Source of the DNA: an uncultured Treponema sp.
GTDB taxonomy: Bacteria > Spirochaetota > Spirochaetia > Treponematales > Treponemataceae
Reading direction: 5' to 3'
Length of the DNA stretch: 59,368 nt
NCBI GenBank assembly: GCA_905372235.1
Contig: CAJPOF010000006.1
Location: forward strand, 1 to 59,368
Below the pieces are notes generated by a model. It made no database searches. It was not told the DNA's origin and was given only the letters and a program-made list of their open reading frames with translations. This document shows, piece by piece, positions 40,151 through 49,991 of this stretch. Within the stretch, counting starts at the first letter, position 1. Each line of letters begins with the position of its first letter. The position numbers and the translations under genes are program-made.

Positions 40151-42018
40151 CATATTCGGACAACGACCTGAACCGTACCGGAAAGAACGCAAAACTTTTC
40201 TCAATCGGCATAGTGCTTGTGGTCATGTTCTTGATATATTTCTACAGGCTTTTTTTTCTTCAGTACGTGCAGGGACAGGAATACAGGAATCAGTCCAAAC
40301 GGCTTTCAAGCCAAGTAAGCACGATTCCGGCTCAGAGGGGGGAAATCTTCGACAGAAACGTAAGCCTTCCAATGGTCATAAACTCGGAGTCCTTTGCTGT
40401 GGAGATGACACCCGGCGAGATTCCTTTCGGGCATTATGACACTGTGGCGACAAAACTTGCCTCCATCCTTGGCATATCCAAATTCTACATAGACAAAAAA
40501 GTGCCCGAAAACGTCCGCCGCTCTTATTCTTCAATACAGATAAGGTCAAACGTTCCATTTTCGATAATCTCCAACATAGCGGAAAACAAGACGGATTTTC
40601 CGGGTGTGTCTTGGGTCTCAAAACCGATAAGAAACTATGTGGACACAGGCTCTCTTTCCCATGTAATAGGCTATGTGGGGGACATAACAAAGGAAGAGAT
40701 GAACGTAATGTACAACCAGGGCTATTCTAAAAACAGCATAGTCGGAAAGACAGGAATAGAAAAACAGTACGATTCGCTACTTCAGGGAAAGCCCGGACGG
40801 GAAAGCAGGGTGGTTGACGTTCGGGGAAGGATAGTCTCCGATGTTCCTATAGTCGAGCCGCCTCAGATGGGGAAAAACCTTGTCCTTACGATAGATGCGT
40901 CTATCCAAACACTGGCTGAAAAAAGCCTTGGAAACAGGGTAGGGGCTGTGGTCGTCCTAAAACCTGCGTCGGGCGAGGTGCTTGCGATGGTTTCGTACCC
41001 GTTTTTTGACCCGAATTCGTTCAACTCCGACAACGCAGGCGAATATTACCAGAGCCTTGTCTCCGACGAAAAGAACCGGCCGCTTGTAAACAGGGCTGTA
41101 AACGCGACATACCCTCCAGCATCAACATTCAAACTTATAATGTCCGCCGCAATGCTTCAGGAAAAGGCGTTCCCGTCATCAAAAAAAATAGAATGCAAGG
41201 GAAAAATGTCTTACGGCGGACGGGTTTTTCATTGCCATGCGGATTACGGACACGGCTGGCTTGACCTTAAAAACGGTCTTGCCCAATCCTGCGATGTCTA
41301 CTATTGGACTGTCGGACGCGACTATCTTGGAATAAACAAAATCGCATCTTACGCAAAACAATTCGGACTTGGACAGAGTTCTCAGATAGATCTTCCAAGC
41401 CAGCAGCCCGGTTTCATTCCGTCGGCAGAATGGAAAGAACGTCGCTTTCATGAAAAATGGCTTGGCGGAGATACGATGTCCGCTTCGATAGGGCAAGGCT
41501 ATATCCTTGCGACTCCGCTGCAGATGGCTAACATGGTCGCGATGATTACAAACGAAGGAAAAATCTACAAGCCGCATCTTTTAAAAGAAGTTCGAGATCC
41601 CGTAACGAACGAAGTTTTAAGTGAGACAAAGCCTGAAATCCTTTTCAAGAGTGAACTTGAGTCTGCCGTATGGAAGGAACTCAAAGAGGATATGCGATAC
41701 ACAATCACAAGCGGAACGCCGCAATACCCGATGCACAACGAGACCATAAAATCCGCGGGAAAGACAGGAACCGCAGAGGTCGCTCCGTACAAGACAAGCT
41801 GGCACTCATGGATGGTAGCATACGCCCCTTACGACGCGCCGCCTGAGGACCAAGTCGTAGTCTCGATGATAGTGGAGGCGTGCAACAAATGGGAATGGTG
41901 GGCGCCTTATGCGACAAACATAATCCTTCAAGGAATTTTCGCAAAAGAGACATACGAGGAAGCCGTCGCTTCTTTAGGATTCAAGTATCTTATGAAAAAC
42001 TCAGAGCGTCAGGAGTAG
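40147..42018 (+). CDS. mrdA: penicillin-binding protein 2 (elongation transpeptidase)
   Basis: Class B PBP, cross-links peptidoglycan during elongation with RodA. The 623-residue protein has an N-terminal span (about residues 17-37) and a dimerisation domain starting at PAQRGEIFDRN (about 58-68). The transpeptidase domain shows SxxK as STFK (about residue 326), SCD at about 381 as the SxN-type motif, and KTGTAEV (about 539) as KTG. SCD in place of SxN is common in PBP2. Overlaps mreD by four bases (ATGA). Confidence 0.95.
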   Translation: MTYSDNDLNRTGKNAKLFSIGIVLVVMFLIYFYRLFFLQYVQGQEYRNQSKRLSSQVSTIPAQRGEIFDRNVSLPMVINSESFAVEMTPGEIPFGHYDTVATKLASILGISKFYIDKKVPENVRRSYSSIQIRSNVPFSIISNIAENKTDFPGVSWVSKPIRNYVDTGSLSHVIGYVGDITKEEMNVMYNQGYSKNSIVGKTGIEKQYDSLLQGKPGRESRVVDVRGRIVSDVPIVEPPQMGKNLVLTIDASIQTLAEKSLGNRVGAVVVLKPASGEVLAMVSYPFFDPNSFNSDNAGEYYQSLVSDEKNRPLVNRAVNATYPPASTFKLIMSAAMLQEKAFPSSKKIECKGKMSYGGRVFHCHADYGHGWLDLKNGLAQSCDVYYWTVGRDYLGINKIASYAKQFGLGQSSQIDLPSQQPGFIPSAEWKERRFHEKWLGGDTMSASIGQGYILATPLQMANMVAMITNEGKIYKPHLLKEVRDPVTNEVLSETKPEILFKSELESAVWKELKEDMRYTITSGTPQYPMHNETIKSAGKTGTAEVAPYKTSWHSWMVAYAPYDAPPEDQVVVSMIVEACNKWEWWAPYATNIILQGIFAKETYEEAVASLGFKYLMKNSERQE

Positions 42019-42023
42019 GGAAT

Positions 42024-43343
42024 ATGAAGGAAAACAGCTCAATCATAGAGGCGTTCGATTTTGTAATACTGGGAACGGTGCTTTTCCTTATAGCGATTGG
42101 AGTTGCGTTCATATATTCATCCGGAATAAATTCCGACGGAATCCTTGTAACAAAAGAATACATAAAGCAGATTGTGTGGGGCGGAATAGGGCTTGTCTTT
42201 CTTATCGCTTTTGCGCTTTACGATTACCGCAAATTCGAACGGCCCGCCTACTGGTTTTTCCTTGCCCTTATAATTGTGCTTGTATACACAAAACTGTTCG
42301 GAAGATATGTGAACGGAGCTAGAAGCTGGCTTGGAATCGGCGACTTCGGAATCCAGCCTTCAGAGTTCGGAAAGGTGATTTTCATAGTAACGCTTGCAAA
42401 GTATCTTGACAGCTCGAAAAACGAAAATCCGCTTAAAAGGCTTTTTATCAGCAGCTTGATATTTTTAGTTCCCGTAGGTCTCATACTGATACAACCTGAC
42501 ATGGGAACCGCCAGCGTATACATTCCGATTTTCTTCATAATATGCTTCATGGCAGGCATTCCCATAAGATACCTGGCGTTCCTGCTTTTTTCCGGCGTAT
42601 CGATGATTCTGTTCACAGTGCTTCCCGTTTGGAACGAATACATAGTCCACGGAGCATCCTCGTTCGTGAACGTGCTTTCAAACATGAAACTGAAACTTTT
42701 CCTTATAATTGCGATGTTCTCGATAGCCCTTATCTCGATGCTGGTAAGACGATACCTGAACGGTAAAAAATATTATTACTGGATTGCGTACGGATTTTTG
42801 ATACTTTCGCTTGGACTTGCGTTTTCCACGTTCGCAGGAAAAGTGCTGAAGGACTATCAGATAAAACGTCTAATAGTTTTCATGGATCCGACAGTAGACC
42901 CGTTGGGGTCGGGCTGGAACATAATTCAGTCAAAGATTGCCATAGGCTCCGGCGGACTTTCCGGAAGGTCTTTCCTGCACGGAACGCAGAGCCATTACCG
43001 ATTTCTTCCGCAGCAGTCCACGGACTTTATATTCAGCATACTCTCAGAAGAACTCGGCTTTTTCGGCGGAGCATTCATATTCTTTCTTTATTCGGTTTTG
43101 ATGTTCAGGACATTGCACATAATAAAAAAATGCAACATAGAATTCGGGATATACATAGCGTCGGGAATATTAGCAATACTTTTCATCCACTTTTTCATAA
43201 ACGTAGGAATGGTCATGGGAATAATGCCGATAACGGGAATCCCGTTGCTTTTCATGTCATACGGCGGTTCGTCCCTTATCACCGCGATGTCATGCATGGG
43301 GCTTCTTATGAGCATAAGCTACAGAAAATCGAATTTTCTGTAG
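42024..43343 (+). CDS. rodA: SEDS glycosyltransferase RodA
   Basis: Polymerises glycan from lipid II for side-wall growth. The 439-residue multi-span membrane protein begins at the ATG at 42024 (AGGAGTAGGG ahead); a longer frame upstream only reads into mrdA. SEDS motifs: GARSWLGIGDFGIQPSEFGK (about 88-107), LIQPDMGTA (about 148-156), GSGGLSGRSFLHGTQSHYRFLPQQSTDFIFS (about 307-337), and MPITGIPLLFMSYGGSSL (about 399-416). Last gene of the operon, followed by a terminator palindrome. Confidence 0.95.
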   Translation: MKENSSIIEAFDFVILGTVLFLIAIGVAFIYSSGINSDGILVTKEYIKQIVWGGIGLVFLIAFALYDYRKFERPAYWFFLALIIVLVYTKLFGRYVNGARSWLGIGDFGIQPSEFGKVIFIVTLAKYLDSSKNENPLKRLFISSLIFLVPVGLILIQPDMGTASVYIPIFFIICFMAGIPIRYLAFLLFSGVSMILFTVLPVWNEYIVHGASSFVNVLSNMKLKLFLIIAMFSIALISMLVRRYLNGKKYYYWIAYGFLILSLGLAFSTFAGKVLKDYQIKRLIVFMDPTVDPLGSGWNIIQSKIAIGSGGLSGRSFLHGTQSHYRFLPQQSTDFIFSILSEELGFFGGAFIFFLYSVLMFRTLHIIKKCNIEFGIYIASGILAILFIHFFINVGMVMGIMPITGIPLLFMSYGGSSLITAMSCMGLLMSISYRKSNFL

Positions 43344-43392
43344 ACTTCAAAAAATGACGGAACTTTCTATAACGTGCGTTCTGTCAACCGAT

Positions 43393-43414
43393 AAATAAAG
43401 CAATTGCTTTATTT
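43393..43414. terminator. shared terminator between rodA and mfd
   Basis: A perfect 22-base palindrome, AAATAAAGC (43393-43401), AATT, GCTTTATTT (43406-43414), lies between two convergent genes. A T-rich side exists in both directions, so it can end both transcripts. Confidence 0.65.
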
Positions 43415-43441
43415 TGAAAATCCTTTCTAATGCGCACAAAA

Positions 43442-46400
43442 TCATACTATCCTTTCGAGTTTTTCTTTTATAAATTCCGATTTTTCTTTCAGGTCTATGT
43501 TCCCCGTGTTCAGATAAAGGACATTCGGCTTTTTTGAATCAAGCTGCACTGTTCCGGCGGATTCTGTAAGAAGTCTTATAACTTTGTCAACATTTATGTC
43601 CGAGACCCTCCCAAATTCCACCGACGCACGGCCATGCGTTTCTTTTATTTTGCATACATGAAGTTTTTTGCATATGATTCGGATTTCTGCCAAAGAAAGA
43701 AGGCTCAGTATTTCATCCGGAACAGGTCCGAACCTGTCATCCAGTTCTGAATACACCGAATCAAGTTCCTCACGACTTATGACGGATGCGATTTTTTTAT
43801 AAATTTCCATCTTTATCTCGGTATTTTTTATGTAAGAATCGGGAATGAAACCTGTGTACTCAAGTTCCAAAAGCACGTCCGCCTCACGACTGAAATCCTC
43901 TTTTTCGGTAAGAGCCGCTATCGCTTCGTTCAGAAGTTTCATGTACATATCAAAGCCGACCGAATACACGTTACCCGACTGGTCCTTTCCAAGAAGATTT
44001 CCGGCACCCCGGATTTCCATGTCCTTCATAGCTATCTTGAATCCGGAGCCCAGTTCCGTAAAGTCGCTTATAACCTGGAGTCTTTTCATGGCGATTTCGC
44101 TCAAGGATTTGTCGCCGGGATAAAGAAGATACGCATACGCTTTTCTGTCGCTTCGCCCCACCCGTCCTCTAAGCTGATAAAGCTGAGATACCCCGTACAT
44201 GTCCGCCCTGTCGATTATTATGGTGTTCACGTTCGGTATGTCTATGCCGTTTTCGATTATTGTCGTAGAGACAAGCACATGAAAACCTCCCAGCTTGAAC
44301 CTTCTGAAGATGTCGTCAAGTTCCTCGCTTGTCATTTTCCCATGGGCTATATCGATTGTCATTTCCGGCATGAGCCTTTCCAGCATCAGCCTGGTTTCGT
44401 TCAATGTTTCGACCCTGTTGTGCAGATAGAACACCTGCCCTCCACGCTCCACTTCCCTTCGGATTGCCCTTGAAATTCTTTCGTCGCTGAATGAGTCTAT
44501 CACGGTCTCTATTGGCCTTCTGTTCTGCGGCGGAGTTCTTAGAAGGCTCATGTCGCGAATTTTTAGAAGACTCATGTGCAATGTCCTTGGAATCGGGGTT
44601 GCGGACATGGCAAGGCTGTCGATGTTCGCCCTCATGAACTTGAGCCTTTCTTTGTCCTTGACACCAAATCGCTGTTCCTCGTCGATAATCATGAGCCCTA
44701 GATTTTTGAACTCGACATCTTTTTGTATGATTCTATGAGTTCCCACAAGAATGTCGATTTTACCTGTCGCAAGAGAAGACAAAATTTCCTTCTGCTCCGA
44801 GCGGCTTACAAAACGTGAAAGCTGCGCTATCTTTACCGGGAAATTCCTGAAACGATCTACGCATGTCTCATAGTGCTGTTCCGCAAGAATCGTTGTGGGC
44901 GCAAGAAATGCGACCTGCTTTCCGCCCATTACAGCTTTAAATGCAGCCCTCATTGCTATTTCGGTTTTTCCGTATCCGACGTCCCCGCAGATGAGCCTAT
45001 CCATGGGGAGAGGTTTTTCCATGTCACGTTTTATTTCTTCGGTCACGGTAATCTGATCGGGGGTGTCTTCATACGGAAACGCAGCCTCGAACGCAGTCTG
45101 CCATTCGGTGTCTTTTGGAAAAGGATAGCCTGCCGACGCTTTTCGCCTTGAATAAAGTTCTATCAGCCTGCCTGCCATTTCTTCCACAGCCTTTTTGACC
45201 TTGGCTTTGCGTTCTTCCCAGGCTTTGCTTCCTATCCTGTCAAGATGGGGAGAATCCCCGTCGTTTCCGATATAACGCTGAACAAGATTTACCTGCTCTA
45301 TAGGAACAAAAAGAAAATCCTTGTCCGCATACTCAAGTTTTATGTAATCCCTTTCATGGCCTACAGCACGAACCCGTTCTATGCCAAGGAAAATTCCGAT
45401 TCCATAATTGACGTGAACAACATAGTCTCCGGGATTCAATTCCACGAAGGTGTCGATTGCCTCGCTTTTTACCCTGTTAGAATTTTTGGGAACATATTTC
45501 TTGCGTCCGAAAATTTCATTTTCCTGAATCACCTTGAGTTTCAGTTCAGGAACGACAAAACCCTCCGAAATAGATTTTCCTATAATAACCAAAGGCTTTC
45601 GGTTTTTATCCTCAGGTCGCACAAAATCTTTCAGTATCTCCGATATGCGGAGTGCCTGATTTTCATTGTCGGCGAATATATAAATATTCCAGTTTTTTTC
45701 GAGCATGTTTTCCAGTTCTGTGCGTAAAAGGTTGAAATTTCCAAAGTAACTTTGAGAGGTTTCAGAAGATATTTTTAGAAAAGAAGAATTTTCAGACAAA
45801 ACCGTACGCAATTTTATACATCTCGATATTTTTTCAAGCATATTTTCAAAAGAAAATGAAATATCTTCAGGAGGAAGCGCAGGAAAATCCAGTCGATTTT
45901 TTCTGTACATTCCAGAATATTCTCTTTTAATGCTTTCGATGGAATTTTCAAGTCGATCAAAGTCCATGAAGAACACTGGAAACGCAGAATCGAAAAAATC
46001 AATCACACTGTACATCTTGTCCCAAAGAACGGAATAAAAAAGTTCCTCCCCTTCAAAAGTTTTTTTTGTGTCAAGATTCTCAAAGATTTTTTTTCTGGCT
46101 ATTTTCGCATCTTCCGTAAATGAAAGTCTTGGCGAAGAGGCAGAGACCACGGAAATATCGTTTTCCCTGTCCGAAAGTTTTTCTTCAAGCGTATGGATGA
46201 GGTTTTCGTTCCATATGACTTCTTTCATTGGATAAATTTTTACATTCTCCAAGGACGAGACCGTGTTTTGATTTATTACATCGAATGTTTTTATCTGCTC
46301 AATCTTGTCAAAATCGAAGATTATACGAAAGGCAAGGTCTTCTTCCGGAAGGAATATGTCAAGCACCTCGCCTCTAAGGCTGAATTCACCTCGAACGGTT

Positions 46401-46966
46401 ACCCTTGGAACTCTTGTGTAGCCTATTTCGGAAAGTTTTTCCGAGACGGACACGGTATCGATCCTCTCACCTTTTTTGAATGAAAATCCTATGTCTTTTA
46501 TGTATTCGGGCGAAGGGGTCGGAGTAAGAAAAACCCTCAAGGGAACAATGAAAATCTCAGGATGGAACGACTTTTTTGAAAAGTCGGTATCAGCCATCCG
46601 TGAAAACACGCCTGCCCTTTTTCCGAAAATGAGCGAGTTTGGCGTTACGGGACTGTAGATTAGCGTTCCCCAGCCAGGAAGGATATTCACCTCGGCTTCG
46701 GGAAAGACAGTCTCAAGGTCGCCTTTAAGCGACAACGCTTCCCTTTCTGCGGGGACGACCACAAGAAGTTTGTTTACTTTTTCAGGCGATTTTTCGTTAA
46801 GGCTAAAAAGATAGTCACGTATAAAATAGCCCTGGAGCGCACCTTTCAATCCTGTGATATCCAGAGAGGATTTTTCCTCCAGGTTTTCAAGGCTTTCGAT
46901 TGCGTTCCTGAAATCCTTAAATTCATGCAGGGCTTTAGAAATTGAATTTGTTGATAATGTATTCAT
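43442..46966 (-). CDS. mfd: transcription-repair coupling factor Mfd
   Basis: Removes stalled RNA polymerase from DNA lesions and recruits UvrA. The 1174-residue protein shows an N-terminal UvrB-like region (GWGTLIYSP near residue 99). The RNA-polymerase-interaction domain has PGDYVVHVNYGIGIFLG near 512, and the translocase has CGDVGYGKTEIAMRAAFKA (Walker A, near 666) and MIIDEEQRFGV (DEEQ box, near 765). Motif VI is QLRGRVGRSDRKAYAYLLY (near 930), followed by the C-terminal D7 domain. Length is typical. Ribosome site is weak. Divergent from the gene at 47020. Confidence 0.96.
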   Translation of the reverse strand: MNTLSTNSISKALHEFKDFRNAIESLENLEEKSSLDITGLKGALQGYFIRDYLFSLNEKSPEKVNKLLVVVPAEREALSLKGDLETVFPEAEVNILPGWGTLIYSPVTPNSLIFGKRAGVFSRMADTDFSKKSFHPEIFIVPLRVFLTPTPSPEYIKDIGFSFKKGERIDTVSVSEKLSEIGYTRVPRVTVRGEFSLRGEVLDIFLPEEDLAFRIIFDFDKIEQIKTFDVINQNTVSSLENVKIYPMKEVIWNENLIHTLEEKLSDRENDISVVSASSPRLSFTEDAKIARKKIFENLDTKKTFEGEELFYSVLWDKMYSVIDFFDSAFPVFFMDFDRLENSIESIKREYSGMYRKNRLDFPALPPEDISFSFENMLEKISRCIKLRTVLSENSSFLKISSETSQSYFGNFNLLRTELENMLEKNWNIYIFADNENQALRISEILKDFVRPEDKNRKPLVIIGKSISEGFVVPELKLKVIQENEIFGRKKYVPKNSNRVKSEAIDTFVELNPGDYVVHVNYGIGIFLGIERVRAVGHERDYIKLEYADKDFLFVPIEQVNLVQRYIGNDGDSPHLDRIGSKAWEERKAKVKKAVEEMAGRLIELYSRRKASAGYPFPKDTEWQTAFEAAFPYEDTPDQITVTEEIKRDMEKPLPMDRLICGDVGYGKTEIAMRAAFKAVMGGKQVAFLAPTTILAEQHYETCVDRFRNFPVKIAQLSRFVSRSEQKEILSSLATGKIDILVGTHRIIQKDVEFKNLGLMIIDEEQRFGVKDKERLKFMRANIDSLAMSATPIPRTLHMSLLKIRDMSLLRTPPQNRRPIETVIDSFSDERISRAIRREVERGGQVFYLHNRVETLNETRLMLERLMPEMTIDIAHGKMTSEELDDIFRRFKLGGFHVLVSTTIIENGIDIPNVNTIIIDRADMYGVSQLYQLRGRVGRSDRKAYAYLLYPGDKSLSEIAMKRLQVISDFTELGSGFKIAMKDMEIRGAGNLLGKDQSGNVYSVGFDMYMKLLNEAIAALTEKEDFSREADVLLELEYTGFIPDSYIKNTEIKMEIYKKIASVISREELDSVYSELDDRFGPVPDEILSLLSLAEIRIICKKLHVCKIKETHGRASVEFGRVSDINVDKVIRLLTESAGTVQLDSKKPNVLYLNTGNIDLKEKSEFIKEKLERIV

Positions 46967-47019
46967 AAAAAAAACCGATAATCTAATGTAGAGATTTCAA
47001 TATTAACTGGAGTGATAAA

Positions 47020-47994
47020 TTGAATCGAAAAATTATTCTGATTATATCAACTTTGCTTTTCTTTGGCGAGATTTTGCTCTTTTCTCAAGGTTTGCAGGAT
47101 AAATATGACGGAGCGAAGGTTTCGATAAAATATTTCGATAGGACTGTTTATTATCCGGGAGACGCCGAAACAAATCCGGTCCTTGTGCATATTTCAATAA
47201 AAAACACTTCCGGGGAAACCTTGAGGTTCAAGCTTGCGGACGACAGGATGTTCAGCATCGATTTCAACGTCTACACCGTGAAAAATTCCATGCAGGCGCA
47301 GACGGAAAAACTTGTAAAAAAACGAACCACATATCAGACCGTGTATTTCAGGGAGATAGCGCTTGAAAGCGGAGAGGAATATTCATTCGTGGAAAACCTA
47401 AAGGATTACATTGTAATCTCAGAGCCGTCGCTTTACTACGTGGAACTGAAACTTTACCCGGAACTTTACAAATCCAAATATATAGAGCTTACATCGAACA
47501 GGCTCACTATGGAAATAAAACCGTCTCCGTCCGCGGCTTCCTCTTCCATGCTTCCGGTGAAGGCAGCCACGGCGGAACTTTTAAAACCCGAAGAGATTGC
47601 GCCGGACAGAGTTGTGGAACAGACAATAATCGCAAGGCAAAAATCCCTGTGGGATCAATATTTTCTTTACATGGACGTTGAGGCAATGCTCCAGCGTTCA
47701 AGCAATCAAAAAAGAAAATATGCAACGTCCTCAAGCGATGAGAGGCTTCGCATGGTGAACGCATACAAAGCGGACCTGATGCAGTCAAGAATCGAAGGAG
47801 ACATTGTAGCCGTTCCGGAAAAGTTCGAGATAGAAAAAACCGTGTACACAAGGACGGAAGGAACTGTAACCGTGACGGAATGGTTCAAATATCCCAACTA
47901 CAGGGAGAAAAAATCGTATGTCTACAAAGTAAGACAGCGTGAAGGAATCTGGCAGATTTACGACTATACGGTAACAAACCTAGGAACAGAATGA
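47020..47994 (+). CDS. exported protein of unknown function
   Basis: A 324-residue protein with a signal peptide (residues 1-22, ending LLFSQG). The start is TTG at 47020 with GGAG 8 bases ahead, and no better ATG keeps the signal peptide. The first half (about 30-170) looks like a beta-sandwich of the kind used for binding. A Ser/Pro/Ala linker (about 168-185) and a helical part follow, then a small C-terminal domain ending in GIWQIYDYTVTNLG, a pattern often seen in NTF2-like tails. No name is offered. It overlaps the next gene by 4 bases. Confidence 0.7.
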   Translation: MNRKIILIISTLLFFGEILLFSQGLQDKYDGAKVSIKYFDRTVYYPGDAETNPVLVHISIKNTSGETLRFKLADDRMFSIDFNVYTVKNSMQAQTEKLVKKRTTYQTVYFREIALESGEEYSFVENLKDYIVISEPSLYYVELKLYPELYKSKYIELTSNRLTMEIKPSPSAASSSMLPVKAATAELLKPEEIAPDRVVEQTIIARQKSLWDQYFLYMDVEAMLQRSSNQKRKYATSSSDERLRMVNAYKADLMQSRIEGDIVAVPEKFEIEKTVYTRTEGTVTVTEWFKYPNYREKKSYVYKVRQREGIWQIYDYTVTNLGTE

Positions 47995-48710
47995 TGAAAG
48001 TGCTGCTCATTTCTGAAAATCAGAATCACACCACCCTTCTTGTTTCTGCAATAGACGATTGCGGGCTTGACTGCATCCATTACAGATGGTTCATGAAGGC
48101 GCTCGACAATGTAGAAGAGATTTCGCCTGATCTTATTGTAATCGATGCGATGGATTTTCCGAGGCATTGGAAAGTGCTTGCCCAATACGTCACCAGTTCG
48201 ATTTTTGACGAGCCTGTGAAGGTAATTCTTTATGCGCCCGACGATTTTTCGGAAGAAGACATAAAAAAGTCCAAGGCGCTCAAGGTTTTTGGAATGATTC
48301 AATCGAAGGACAGACTTGAAGTAAAAAAGAATATTGAAGAACTTTCAAAAAAAGCCCGTATCATAGACGAAAAATCCATCCAAGTCGAATTCGAGACAAA
48401 CGAAAAAGAATCAAAAAATCCGGAACTTTCAAACGTTTCGAGCGCCGGTACAGAAGGTTCGTTTTCTCTTTCGAGCGTGGACAATCTTTTTGAAGATGAA
48501 GTTCCAACGGTGTCCGAGATACTGAACGAAAGCGTCCCCGATGAACCGAAACTAAAGGAAACGGAAGAGAATGAAAGTCCTGTTTCAGAAAATGCAGAGC
48601 TTTTTACCGTGGATAATTTGCTTGAAAACGTTCAGTATCAGTACAAGAAAAAACTTTTCGGCTCTCTTCTGAAAAGAATACTCGAATACTATGAAAAGCA
48701 ACAAAGCTAA
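47991..48710 (+). CDS. receiver-like protein of unknown function
   Basis: A 239-residue cytosolic protein. The first ~120 residues have the alternating pattern of a CheY-like fold: a first strand KVLLISENQ, then LIVIDAMDFP with an Asp where phosphorylation would occur, and VKVILYAPDD. The acidic pair usual after the first strand is replaced by Glu-Asn and the conserved Lys is not obvious, so it may be a degenerate receiver. The rest is acidic, low in complexity, and ends in a basic helix (KKKLFGSLLKRILEYYEK). It overlaps the genes on both sides. Confidence 0.6.
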   Translation: MMKVLLISENQNHTTLLVSAIDDCGLDCIHYRWFMKALDNVEEISPDLIVIDAMDFPRHWKVLAQYVTSSIFDEPVKVILYAPDDFSEEDIKKSKALKVFGMIQSKDRLEVKKNIEELSKKARIIDEKSIQVEFETNEKESKNPELSNVSSAGTEGSFSLSSVDNLFEDEVPTVSEILNESVPDEPKLKETEENESPVSENAELFTVDNLLENVQYQYKKKLFGSLLKRILEYYEKQQS

Positions 48711-49068
48711 ATTTTTCTGCGAAAACTGCGGTTCTGAAGTTCCCGAAAACGCAAAAGTGTGCAAAACCTGCGGAAAATTCTTCATTTCCGTAAGGTGTCC
48801 TGAATGCGGGGCTACAGGAAGCCACGAGGATTTCAAGGACGGCTGCCCAAGATGCGGCTATGCGGTGAACAAAACTGCTTCGGCTAAAAACCGCCAGGCT
48901 CAGAAACAGAAAAATGCCGTGAATGTTTTAGAAAGACTACGATTCGTTTTCCACCCGAAAAAAATCCATGCAGAATCAGCCCTTCCCCTGTGGATATATG
49001 TTGTTACGACAACAGTCCTTGTCGCCATTGTTTTTGCGGCGTACAGTTGCATAAAAAATCCTTATTGA
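48691..49068 (+). CDS. double zinc-ribbon membrane protein
   Basis: A 125-residue protein with two zinc ribbons, CENC / CKTC (about residues 10-27) and CPEC / CPRC (about 36-55), then a basic linker and a C-terminal membrane span (about 100-119). This is a tail-anchored zinc-ribbon layout with no known enzymatic role. It overlaps the previous gene by 20 bases, so the three genes from 47020 form one transcript. Confidence 0.72.
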   Translation: MKSNKAKFFCENCGSEVPENAKVCKTCGKFFISVRCPECGATGSHEDFKDGCPRCGYAVNKTASAKNRQAQKQKNAVNVLERLRFVFHPKKIHAESALPLWIYVVTTTVLVAIVFAAYSCIKNPY

Positions 49069-49093
49069 CCTCTACGTTTATTTCCATTATTAT
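49065..49093 (+). promoter_or_regulatory. promoter of tRNA-Leu
   Basis: TTGACC (49065-49070), overlapping the end of the zinc-ribbon gene, is 17 bases from TATTAT (49088-49093), only ten bases before the tRNA. Confidence 0.55.
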
Positions 49094-49103
49094 AACGCTA
49101 CCA

Positions 49104-49186
49104 GCTCGAGTGGCGGAACGGTAGACGCACTTGGTTCAGGTCCAAGCGAAAGCAATTTCATAAGAGTTCAAATCTCTTCTCGAGTA
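49104..49186 (+). tRNA. tRNA-Leu (anticodon CAG)
   Basis: An 83-base type II tRNA. The acceptor arms are GCTCGAG (49104-49110) and CTCGAGT (49179-49185), with one G.U, and the discriminator is A. The anticodon arm is CTTGG-TTCAGGT-CCAAG. A long variable arm and the T arm with GTTCAAATC follow. CCA is not encoded. Confidence 0.94.
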
Positions 49187-49238
49187 TATTTTCTGATTTA
49201 TTTAATCGATGTTTTTCGGACATTTTATACTTCAGCTT

Positions 49239-49991
49239 TTACAGTTCCAGTCTGAAGCGGACTGTTTTTCTTGTGATAAAATCCCTGAATTCTATTTCCG
49301 TGGCGTAGAATAAAAGTTCCGCATTTACTTTTTCAACACAATTAAAATTGTAAAGTCTGTCGCCTTTTACGGGAAGCCCTATTCATGCAAGGTGCGCCCT
49401 TACTTGATGCCTGTAGCCTTTTTCTATCCTACATTCAACGGACGCTTCGTTTTTTTGTCTATCTGATACTGATATTTTTGTCGAATAGATCTTTCCGCTT
49501 TTACACTTTTTTAGCCCAGCCTTCCCCGAATCCTTTGTAACAGGACGAACAAGAGCGTTTTTTTTCCCGTAATTTCTGAACATGGAAGAAATTTCCATAT
49601 CTGAAAGAGTTTGAAGCCGGTCTTTTTTTATCGGGGACAAAGGAAAACCACCCAAGGCTTCTGCGTTGTCGTTCAATATGTCGCATTTTGCTCTGTAAGT
49701 TTTTATAAAACGGCCCGAATCCTGTTCTACCTTCAAAAAATCATAAAAATCTTGACTTGCGGCTACCAATAAAAGACCTTCGGTTTCCGTGTCAAGCCGG
49801 TGAAGAAGACCGTGTTCCACATTCTTGATTCCGGAAACTTCAAAACAAACCGGAAAAATTGTCGCCGCCTTTGAAAATGCGTTTTCGCTGTCGCCTTCAT
49901 GAAGCGGAGCGGACGGAAGCCCCCTAGGTTTGTGCAGCACAATATAAGGCTCTTTTTCCGAAGACTCATGGAGAATTTTTATTTCCTGCAT
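49239..49991 (-). pseudogene. RluA-family pseudouridine synthase interrupted by in-frame TGA
   Basis: The open part (49383-49991, 202 residues) has the catalytic block HGLLHRLDTETEGLLLVA with its Asp, and then YRHQVRAHLA, where the frame meets TGA at 49383-49385. Reading on in the same frame gives IGLPVKGDRLYNFN and then AELLFYATEIEF, the normal RluA-family C-terminus, to a TAA at 49239. Without the TGA the protein would have 250 residues, a normal size. The disrupted codon falls where Trp is common (HLAW.GLP), so TGG to TGA would explain it. It starts inside the end of rluD. UGA is an ordinary stop elsewhere in the window. Confidence 0.82.

Noticed and set aside
43130..43357. Small plus-strand frame at the end of rodA
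   Set aside because: Entirely inside rodA in another frame, without ribosome site.
49383..49385. Selenocysteine or reassigned Trp at the in-frame TGA
   Set aside because: RluA enzymes have no known selenoprotein form, the position is not catalytic, no clear SECIS-like hairpin was noticed after it, and UGA ends many genes in the window.
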